The translations under genes were made by a program, and so were the position numbers. From Trebonia kvetii (GTDB lineage: Bacteria; Actinomycetota; Actinomycetes; Streptosporangiales; Streptosporangiaceae): 64,000 nucleotides of DNA. This document shows, piece by piece, positions 17,103 to 24,215 of the stretch. The stretch's first letter is position 1. Each line of letters starts with the position of its first letter. A model generated the notes under the pieces. The model saw only the letters and a program-made list of their open reading frames with translations. It ran no database searches and was not told the DNA's origin. The DNA lies in assembly GCF_007827045.1 (NCBI RefSeq), contig NZ_RPFW01000005.1:267835-331834 (forward strand). Reading direction: 5' to 3'.

Positions 17103-17744
17103 GTGAAAAGGTACATACTCTTCGATCATGATGGTGTTCTTGTGGATACCGAATTCTGGTATTACAAGGCTGGAGAACGCGCCCTGGCGGACATTGGTTT
17201 GACTCTGGACGAGGATCAATACCTCCGGGACATGAACCAGGGCCTGGGCACTTGGGCCCAAGCCAGGGCGGCAGGCATCGATGAACAGGCCATCAGCAGG
17301 CAGCGTGAGGTTCGTAATGATTACTATCAGGAATATCTGAGAACAGAAGCCATTGAGATCGAAGGCGTCGTCGAAGCTCTCGCTGAACTGTCAAAATACG
17401 TCCGCATGGCAATCGTGACGACTGCAAAACGTGTGGATTTCGAAATTATCCATGAAAGGCGCCAAATTAGGCAATTCATGGATTTCGTCCTTGTTCGCGA
17501 AGACTACAGGCACGCCAAGCCGCACCCGGAACCATACCTGACCGGCCTAAGGCGCTTCGGAGCCACCAAAGAAGAGACACTGATTGTCGAGGATTCATCC
17601 AGAGGGCTGAACTCAGCCGCGGCGGCCGGTATTGACTGTGCCATCGTCTACAACGACTTTACAAGAACACATGACTTTTCACAGGCTCGCTATCGAATCA
17701 AAACTCTGATTGAACTGAAGGATATCATCTTCAATTTAGCCTGA
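17103..17744 (+). CDS. HAD-superfamily hydrolase (phosphatase/phosphoglucomutase-like)
   Basis: This 213-residue protein carries all four HAD motifs: motif I DHDGVLVDTE at the N-terminus (nucleophile Asp and DxD), motif II Thr in VTTAK, motif III Lys in HAKPHPEPY, and motif IV EDSSRG. A small helical cap lies between motifs I and II. It should dephosphorylate a small phosphometabolite; the substrate is unknown. Codon use is strikingly AT-rich compared with every neighbour (many GAA, ATT, AAA, AAT codons), indicating recent transfer. GTG 17103 is the first start next to the conserved N-terminus, with AGGATC upstream. Confidence 0.85.
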   Translation: MKRYILFDHDGVLVDTEFWYYKAGERALADIGLTLDEDQYLRDMNQGLGTWAQARAAGIDEQAISRQREVRNDYYQEYLRTEAIEIEGVVEALAELSKYVRMAIVTTAKRVDFEIIHERRQIRQFMDFVLVREDYRHAKPHPEPYLTGLRRFGATKEETLIVEDSSRGLNSAAAAGIDCAIVYNDFTRTHDFSQARYRIKTLIELKDIIFNLA

Positions 17745-17905
17745 AGGGGCATTTACGAGTGTGTCCCAGGTGGCGTGCTAGTGAAGGTCTCAGCAAGCAG
17801 CTGGCGGCGCCGGTCTGGGGACTGGCGCCCGGGGCTGAGTTGCGCGGGCCCGCGGGGATGCGGAAGCATTGCCCAGGGGCGGGTACCGGCGGGAAGGCAC
17901 ATCAA

Positions 17906-18721
17906 GTGACGAGTGGCCGTGAGCCATCGGGCCAGGGTGTTGTTTTCGACACGAGTCGGCCGCATATGGCACGGGTTTACGATTTCTGGCTTGGCGGCAA
18001 AGACAACTACGCGGCTGACCGGGCCGTCGCCGAACAGGTCGCCGCCGCGTACCCGGATGTGCGGGCCGCGGTCCGTGCGCAGCGCGAGTTCCTCGCCCGG
18101 GCGGTGCACTTCTTCGTCACGGAGGCGGGCATCAGGCAGTTCCTTGACATCGGGACCGGGCTGCCCTCGGCGAACAACACGCACCAGGTAGCCCAGCGGG
18201 CGGCGCCGCAGTCGCGCGTGGTGTACGTGGACAACGACCCGATCGTGCTCGCGCACGCCCGGGCCCTGCTGGCCGGCAGTCCGGAGGGTGCGACCGCCTA
18301 CATCGACGCCGACCTGCGCGCGACCGGCGCGATCCTGGAGCGGGCGGCCGATGTCCTGGACTTCGGCCAGCCGGTCGCGGTCATGCTGCTAGGGATCCTG
18401 CAGGGCATACCCGACCAGGATGAGCCCGGCGCGATCATTGCCCGGCTCATGGATGCCGTGCCGCCGGGCAGTTACCTGGCCCTCTCGCAGATCGCGGGCG
18501 ACGTCGCGACTGAGGAGGTGGCCGGCGGCGTGCAGCGGTACAACGAACAGGTCGCCATCCCGGTCGCGGCCCGCACCCATGCCGAGGTCACCCAGTTCTT
18601 CGCGGGCCTGGACCTGGTCGAGCCGGGCGTCGTACAGGTGCACCGCTGGCGGCAAGCTACAGAGAACGCGGACCGCGGTCGCGACCTGGCCATTTATGCC
18701 GGGGTCGGCCGGAAACCGTAA
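17906..18721 (+). CDS. DUF574-type S-adenosyl-methionine methyltransferase
   Basis: This 271-residue protein begins with the family signature FDTSRPHMARVYDFWLGGKD, followed by the SAM-binding FLDIGTGLPSANNTHQVA and VVYVDNDPIVLAHARALL. This family is expanded in Streptomyces and relatives; its methyl acceptor is unknown. The open frame reaches back to 17759. The GTG at 17906, eight bases after GGGAAGG (17891-17897), starts at the usual family N-terminus and is preferred. It stands alone between the HAD gene and deoC. Confidence 0.9.
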   Translation: MTSGREPSGQGVVFDTSRPHMARVYDFWLGGKDNYAADRAVAEQVAAAYPDVRAAVRAQREFLARAVHFFVTEAGIRQFLDIGTGLPSANNTHQVAQRAAPQSRVVYVDNDPIVLAHARALLAGSPEGATAYIDADLRATGAILERAADVLDFGQPVAVMLLGILQGIPDQDEPGAIIARLMDAVPPGSYLALSQIAGDVATEEVAGGVQRYNEQVAIPVAARTHAEVTQFFAGLDLVEPGVVQVHRWRQATENADRGRDLAIYAGVGRKP

Positions 18722-18967
18722 GTAGCGCGACGGCCGCCGCTCATCAGCCACCGTCGGTCATGCTGGCCAGGACATGGCGCTGGCCAGATGGCGCGTGCCG
18801 TCGTGGCCGTGTCCGGGATGGCCATAGCCTGAGGACGGCCGACGGCGTCGGCAGCCTGGACTGGACCGCCGGGCTGACCTGGCAGCCGTATTAGGATTTT
18901 TCTCAACGACTGGCGCAGTTGCCTCGGTATGCGGCCGCCAGCATGAGCGGAAGCGGAGGGCGAGCCA

Positions 18968-19900
18968 GTGACCACGGTTACTTTCACAGGCTCTGACCTG
19001 CGGAGTTTTCTGGACGGCCTGCCCGGGGTGGACCGGGTGGGCGCAGAGGCGCGCGCGGGGATGCTCGCCACCAGGTCGATCAAGACGACGGCGAAGCAGT
19101 GGGCACTTGACCTGGCGATCTCGGTAGTCGACCTGACCACGCTCGAAGGCCAGGACACGCCGGGGAAGATACGGGCGCTGTGCGCGAAGGCGAAGCGCCC
19201 GGATCCCGCCGACCCGACCGCGCCAACGGTCGCGGCCATCTGTGTCTACCCGGACCTGGTCCACGTCGCGGCGGCCGAACTGCAGGGCACCGGCATCCAC
19301 GTGGCCAGCGTCGCCACCGCTTTTCCCAGCGGCCGGTCCAGCCTGGAGATCAAGCTCGCCGACGTGCGGGAAGCGATCGCGGCGGGCGCGGACGAGGTGG
19401 ACATGGTGATCGACCGCGGTGCCTTCCTCGCCGGGGACTACCAGCTGGTCTTCGACGAGATCGTTGCCGTCCGCGACACCTGCGGTGACGCCGCGCACCT
19501 GAAGGTGATCCTGGAGACTGGGGAACTGGCCACGCTGGACAACGTGCGCCGCGCGTCGTGGCTGGCGATGCTGGCGGGCGCGGACTTCATCAAGACCTCG
19601 ACGGGGAAGGTCAGCCCGGCGGCCACACTGCCGGTGACCCTGGTGATGCTTGAGGCGGTCAGGGACTTCCGCGAGTCGCACGGACGGCAGGTCGGGGTCA
19701 AGGCTGCGGGCGGGATCCGCACCGCCAAGGACGCGATCAGGTACCTGGTGCTGGTGAACGAGACCGCGGGCGAGGACTGGCTTGACCCGGACTGGTTCAG
19801 GATCGGCGCGTCCAGCCTGCTGAACGACCTGCTGATGCAGCGGACCAAGCTGGTCACCGGCAGGTACTCAGGCCCCGACTACTTCACCATGGACGCGTGA
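18968..19900 (+). CDS. deoC: Deoxyribose-phosphate aldolase
   Basis: This 310-residue class I aldolase cleaves 2-deoxyribose 5-phosphate to glyceraldehyde 3-phosphate and acetaldehyde. The catalytic residues are visible: Schiff-base Lys209 in FIKTSTGK, Lys245 in VGVKAAGGIR, and Asp145 in ADEVDMVID. It starts at GTG 18968 after GGAGGG. Its stop overlaps the ATG of the next aldehyde dehydrogenase by one base (TGATG). The coupled ALDH could oxidise the acetaldehyde released, so the three-gene operon looks like a deoxynucleoside catabolic unit. Confidence 0.93.
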   Translation: MTTVTFTGSDLRSFLDGLPGVDRVGAEARAGMLATRSIKTTAKQWALDLAISVVDLTTLEGQDTPGKIRALCAKAKRPDPADPTAPTVAAICVYPDLVHVAAAELQGTGIHVASVATAFPSGRSSLEIKLADVREAIAAGADEVDMVIDRGAFLAGDYQLVFDEIVAVRDTCGDAAHLKVILETGELATLDNVRRASWLAMLAGADFIKTSTGKVSPAATLPVTLVMLEAVRDFRESHGRQVGVKAAGGIRTAKDAIRYLVLVNETAGEDWLDPDWFRIGASSLLNDLLMQRTKLVTGRYSGPDYFTMDA

Positions 19901-21330
19901 TGGCAAAGTTCGAGTACGCGCCGGCGCCGGAATCGCGTGCCGTCGTATCCCTGCGGGAGTCCTACGGGCTGTTCATCGGCGGCGAGTTCGTCCCCGGGGC
20001 GAGCGACGAGACGTTCAAGACCATCTCGCCGGCCACCGAAGAGGTGCTCGCCGAGGTAACAGAGGCCGGGCAGGCCGATGTGGACCGGGCGGTGACCGCG
20101 GCGCGCAAGGCCTACGAGCAGACCTGGTCGGTCATGCCGGGCAAGGAACGGGCCAAGTACCTGTTCCGCATCGCGCGGATCATCCAGGAACGGGCGCGGG
20201 AACTCGCCGTCCTTGAGTCGCTCGACAACGGCAAGCCCATCCGCGAGTCGCGCGACGTGGACATACCCCTGGCGGCCGCGCACTTCTTCTACTACGCCGG
20301 CTGGGCAGACAAGCTGGACTGCGCGGGCTTCGGCCCCGACCCGCGCCCGGTCGGCGTGGCCGGCCAGGTCATCCCGTGGAACTTCCCGCTGCTCATGCTG
20401 GCGTGGAAGATAGCTCCCGCGCTGGCCTGCGGCAATACGGTGGTGCTGAAGCCGGCCGAGACGACGCCGCTGTCCGCGCTGCTGTTCGCCGAGATCTGCC
20501 AGCAGGCGGACCTGCCGCCGGGCGTGGTCAACATCATCACCGGCGCCGGCCAGACCGGGCGCGCGCTGGTGAGCCACCCGGGCATCGACAAAGTGGCGTT
20601 CACCGGCTCGACCGAGGTCGGCAAGGAGATCGCCCGCGCGGCCGTCCGTAAGAAGGTCACACTCGAACTCGGCGGCAAGGCCGCCAACATTGTCTTCGCC
20701 GACGCGCCCATCGACCAGGCGGTCGAGGGGATCGTCAACGGGATCTTCTTCAACCAGGGCCACGTGTGCTGCGCGGGCTCCCGGCTGCTGGTCCAGGAGT
20801 CGGTCTACGACCAGGTGCTCGCGTCACTGCGCAGGCGGCTGACCACCCTGCGGCTCGGCGACCCGCTGGACAAGAACACCGACGTCGGCGCGATCAACTC
20901 GCCGGCCCAGCTGGCCAAGATCCGTGAACTGTCCGAGGCAGGGGAGGCGGAGGGGGCGGAGCGCTGGTCGCCGCCGTGCGACCTGCCGGTGAAGGGCTTC
21001 TGGTTCCCGCCCACGGTATTCACCGGGGTGTCCCAGGCGCACCGGATCGCCCGCGAGGAAATCTTCGGACCGGTGCTGTCGGTGCTGACGTTCCGCACGC
21101 CGTCCGAGGCGGTCGACAAGGCCAACAACACCCCGTACGGGCTGTCGGCCGGCGTCTGGACCGACAAGGGCTCGCTGATCTTGTGGATGGCTTCGCGGCT
21201 GCGGGCCGGCGTGGTCTGGGCGAACACCTTCAACAAGTTCGATCCGACCTCGCCGTTCGGCGGGTACAAGGAGTCCGGGTACGGCCGCGAGGGCGGCCGC
21301 CACGGCCTGGAGGCTTACCTCGATGTCTGA
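19900..21330 (+). CDS. Aldehyde dehydrogenase (NAD(P)+-dependent)
   Basis: This full-length ALDH of 476 residues has Asn161 in PWNFP, general base Glu256 in LELGGK, and catalytic Cys290 in GHVCCAGSR. The C-terminal FGGYKESGYGREGG motif is intact. It is coupled to deoC upstream and overlaps the next ALDH-like gene by eight bases. In this context acetaldehyde or another short aldehyde is the likely substrate. Confidence 0.93.
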   Translation: MAKFEYAPAPESRAVVSLRESYGLFIGGEFVPGASDETFKTISPATEEVLAEVTEAGQADVDRAVTAARKAYEQTWSVMPGKERAKYLFRIARIIQERARELAVLESLDNGKPIRESRDVDIPLAAAHFFYYAGWADKLDCAGFGPDPRPVGVAGQVIPWNFPLLMLAWKIAPALACGNTVVLKPAETTPLSALLFAEICQQADLPPGVVNIITGAGQTGRALVSHPGIDKVAFTGSTEVGKEIARAAVRKKVTLELGGKAANIVFADAPIDQAVEGIVNGIFFNQGHVCCAGSRLLVQESVYDQVLASLRRRLTTLRLGDPLDKNTDVGAINSPAQLAKIRELSEAGEAEGAERWSPPCDLPVKGFWFPPTVFTGVSQAHRIAREEIFGPVLSVLTFRTPSEAVDKANNTPYGLSAGVWTDKGSLILWMASRLRAGVVWANTFNKFDPTSPFGGYKESGYGREGGRHGLEAYLDV

Positions 21331-22207
21331 CGCACCCGCAGCGGCCGCCCGGCTGGCCGTAAGGAAGACCTACAAGCTGTACATCGGCGGAGCATTCCCC
21401 CGTTCGGAAAGCGGAAGGTCCTACCCGGTGACCGATCACAAGGACGGATTCCTGGCCAACGCCGCGCTTGCCTCGCGCAAGGACGCGCGCGACGCGGTCA
21501 CGGCCGCCCGCAAGGCGCTCGCCGGGTGGTCCGCCGCGACCGCGTACAACAGGGGACAGGTCCTCTACCGGGTGGCCGAACTGCTTGAGGGACGCCGTAC
21601 CCAGTTCACCGCCGAGGTCCGCGCCGCGGAGGGCCTCGGCGCCCGCGCGGCCGAGGCCGTCGTGGACGCGGCCATCGACCGCTGGGTCTGGTACGCCGGC
21701 TGGGCGGACAAGATCACCCAGGTGCGCGGCGCCGCGAATCCGGTCGCCGGGCCCTACTACAACTTCTCGCTGCCCGAGCCCACCGGCGTCGCCGCGGTGC
21801 TCGCCCCCCAGGACTCAAGCCTGCTCGGCTTCGTCTCCGTCGTCGCCCCCGCCGTGGTCAGCGGCAACACCGTGGTCGCGCTGGCCAGCGAGTCCCGGCC
21901 GCTCCCGGCCGTCACGCTGTCAGAAGTGCTCGCCACCTCCGATGTCCCCGGCGGGGTGATCAACATCTTGACCGGCCGAACGGTGGAGATCGCTCCCTGG
22001 CTCGCGTCACACATGGACGTCAATGCCATCGACCTGACCGGTGCCGATGACGCCCTGGCCGACGACCTGGCGGCCGCCGCGGCGGACAACCTCAAGCGCG
22101 TCATCCGCCCCCGCGACTCCGACGGCGACTGGACCGCCCGGCCCAGCCTGCACCGCCTGCACGCCTACCTGGAAACCAAGACCGTCTGGCACCCCATCGG
22201 CACCTGA
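21323..22207 (+). CDS. Shortened ALDH-like protein lacking the catalytic domain
   Basis: This 294-residue protein matches an ALDH from the N-terminus (YKLYIGGAFPRSESGRSYPV) through the Rossmann region (GVINILTGRTVEIAPWLASH). It then jumps straight to the ALDH C-terminal end (LHAYLETKTVWHPIG). The LELGGK Glu and the catalytic Cys segment are both absent, so it cannot be an active dehydrogenase. The frame is clean and starts at ATG 21323 inside the upstream gene. The shortened form therefore appears maintained and may be a structural or regulatory partner of the active ALDH. It is convergent with a TetR gene. Confidence 0.85.
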   Translation: MSDAPAAAARLAVRKTYKLYIGGAFPRSESGRSYPVTDHKDGFLANAALASRKDARDAVTAARKALAGWSAATAYNRGQVLYRVAELLEGRRTQFTAEVRAAEGLGARAAEAVVDAAIDRWVWYAGWADKITQVRGAANPVAGPYYNFSLPEPTGVAAVLAPQDSSLLGFVSVVAPAVVSGNTVVALASESRPLPAVTLSEVLATSDVPGGVINILTGRTVEIAPWLASHMDVNAIDLTGADDALADDLAAAAADNLKRVIRPRDSDGDWTARPSLHRLHAYLETKTVWHPIGT

Positions 22208-22243
22208 CAGGCAGCGAGCCCCAGGCCGGTGGTGCGTCCTAGC

Positions 22244-22885
22244 TCACGCTGGCTGCGCGCCGTGCCTGGCTTCCACGCTCCTGAACACCGTGGCGACGAA
22301 GTTGTCGATGATCCCGGCCCGCTCGGCTCTTGACAGGTCATAGCTGGTGATCAGCACTGCGTACAGGCCGAGCATGAAGAACTGGGCCGTGCGCAGCGGA
22401 TCGGCCTCCTGGTACGCCTCGCCGCGGTCCCTGGCGAGCGCGATCGCCCGAACCACCAGAGTCATCAGCGGATAGTCCGTCCACTGGTCGGTGCCCGGCA
22501 GTACCTCGGGCCGGTTCGGTGAAAAGTGCAGGGCGAGCATCTCACGGAAGAGGGTCTTGCCGGTCCGCCGTTCCATCTGGACCATCAGCCGGACTGTCTC
22601 GGTCAGCGCGCCAGTAAGGTCATGCGGCCGGGCGAGGAACTTCTCCAGCTGGGCGGCCAGCCGTGCCTCCTCATGCCGCTCGAACTCGGCGAGGATGTGC
22701 TCCTTGGTCGGGAAATGGAAGTAGAAGGTGCCGCGGGCCACGCGGGCCTCCCTGGCGATGACGCTGACGTCGGCGGCGGCCATGCCGACCCGCCTGAACT
22801 CCGCCACCGCCGCGGTGTACACCCGCTGGCGAGTCTCCTGCCGCTGTGCTTCACGCCCGTTGGGCTTGTCTTCCCCAGTTGCCAT
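22244..22885 (-). CDS. TetR-family regulator, divergent from the P450/Mo-hydroxylase operon
   Basis: This protein of about 213 residues has an N-terminal TetR HTH (VSVIAREARVARGTFYFHFPTK) and a helical ligand domain. The frame is open to ATG 22927, but that ATG lies inside a large dyad. ATG 22885 (MATGEDKP) leaves the dyad upstream and is preferred. The gene is divergent from the P450 gene at 23025 and is the obvious candidate to control that operon, with an acyl or cyclic substrate as inducer (inference). Confidence 0.88.
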   Translation of the reverse strand: MATGEDKPNGREAQRQETRQRVYTAAVAEFRRVGMAAADVSVIAREARVARGTFYFHFPTKEHILAEFERHEEARLAAQLEKFLARPHDLTGALTETVRLMVQMERRTGKTLFREMLALHFSPNRPEVLPGTDQWTDYPLMTLVVRAIALARDRGEAYQEADPLRTAQFFMLGLYAVLITSYDLSRAERAGIIDNFVATVFRSVEARHGAQPA

Positions 22886-22907
22886 CGCGTTCCCATAGTA
22901 CACGTCA

Positions 22908-22947
22908 CTGGCGCCCGTCACTGACATTTGTCAGTGACAGATGCCAG
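22908..22947. promoter_or_regulatory. Large TetR-type operator dyad
   Basis: An inner dyad TCACTGACA-TT-TGTCAGTGA (22918-22937) is perfect in both nine-base arms. Outer arms CTGGC (22908-22912) and GCCAG (22943-22947) are exactly symmetric about the same centre, giving a 40-base interrupted palindrome. It lies between the TetR start and the P450 start. Confidence 0.65.
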
Positions 22948-23024
22948 CGGGGGCTTGTGCGCCGACGATGAATCTGATTTATATAGATCATTGATCGCTT
23001 ACCCAACGACGGGAGGGCTTCCGC

Positions 23025-24215
23025 GTGGACTCCGATGGCCTCTACTGGGACCCGTACGACGCCCGCTTCGCGGCCGACCCATGGCCGCTGTTCAACCGGA
23101 TGCGCGAGGAAGCACCGCTCTACCACAACGAGCCACACGATTTCTACGCCGTCAGCCGCTACGCCGACGTGGAGCAGGTGCTGACCGACACCGTGGCGTA
23201 CTCATCCGCCCGCGGGGTGATGCTCGAGCTGATCAAGTTGAACATGGAGATCCCGCCGGGCACCCTCATCATGGAGGACCCGCCGATCCACAACATCCAC
23301 CGGCAGCTGCTCGCCCGGGTGTTTTCGCCGCGCCGGATAGCCGAGCTTGAGCCGCAGGTGCGCGAGTACTGCACCGCCTGCCTAGACCCGCTGGTCGGCG
23401 AGACCCGGTTCGACCTCATCGAGAAGCTGGGCCTTGAGATGCCGATGAAGGTCATCGGCATGCTCCTCGGCATCCCCGAGGAGGGGCAGGCCGCCTTCCG
23501 CGACGAGTCCAACGCCAAGATCCTGACCGAAGACGGCGGCAAGATCGACTTCAGCGAGGAGGTCATCCTCACGCACGAGGCGATGGGCGACTACATCGAC
23601 TGGCGGTACGCCCACCCGTCCGACGACGTGATGACCGAGCTGATCACAGCCGAGTTCGAGGACGAGAACGGCGTGACCCGCACGCTGACCCGCGACGAGG
23701 TCCTGATGTACGTCACAGTCCTCGCCGGCGCGGGCAACGAGACGACGGGCAGGCTCATCGGCTGGATGGGCTCGACCCTGGCCAGGCATCCCGAGCAGCG
23801 GGCGGAGCTCGCCGCCGACCTGTCGCTGGTCCCCGGCGCGGTCGAGGAGGTGCTGCGGTGCGAACCTCCAGGCCCGTTCAACGCCAGGTACGTGACACGG
23901 GATGTCGAGTGGTATGGACGGATGGTGCCCGCGGGCAGCGCGATGCTGTGCATGGTGGGCGCGGCCAACCGTGATCCCCGCCGCTACGACGACCCGGACC
24001 GGTTCGACATCCACCGCAAAAAGGGCATGCACCTGACCTTCATTCTCGGCCCGCACTACTGCCTCGGGTCGGCCCTGGCCCGGCTAGAGGGCCGCGTGGC
24101 GCTTGAGGAGATTCTCAAGCGCTGGCCGTCCTGGGAGGTCGACTGGAGCGCGGCCAAGATGCAGAACACCTCATCGGTGCGCGGCTGGGAGAAGCTTCCG
24201 CTGGAGCTCGGATGA
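23025..24215 (+). CDS. Cytochrome P450
   Basis: This 396-residue soluble bacterial P450 has an I-helix AGAGNETTGRLIG (oxygen-activation threonine), ExxR in EEVLR, and heme Cys in FILGPHYCLG. The first Gly of the usual FGxGxHxCxG motif is replaced by Ile; the Cys ligand and His are kept. It starts at GTG 23025 eight bases after GGGAGG. It is the first gene of a five-gene coupled operon; its stop overlaps the next ATG (ATGA). Redox partners are not encoded nearby. It probably hydroxylates a hydrophobic substrate in the first step of the pathway. Confidence 0.93.
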   Translation: MDSDGLYWDPYDARFAADPWPLFNRMREEAPLYHNEPHDFYAVSRYADVEQVLTDTVAYSSARGVMLELIKLNMEIPPGTLIMEDPPIHNIHRQLLARVFSPRRIAELEPQVREYCTACLDPLVGETRFDLIEKLGLEMPMKVIGMLLGIPEEGQAAFRDESNAKILTEDGGKIDFSEEVILTHEAMGDYIDWRYAHPSDDVMTELITAEFEDENGVTRTLTRDEVLMYVTVLAGAGNETTGRLIGWMGSTLARHPEQRAELAADLSLVPGAVEEVLRCEPPGPFNARYVTRDVEWYGRMVPAGSAMLCMVGAANRDPRRYDDPDRFDIHRKKGMHLTFILGPHYCLGSALARLEGRVALEEILKRWPSWEVDWSAAKMQNTSSVRGWEKLPLELG

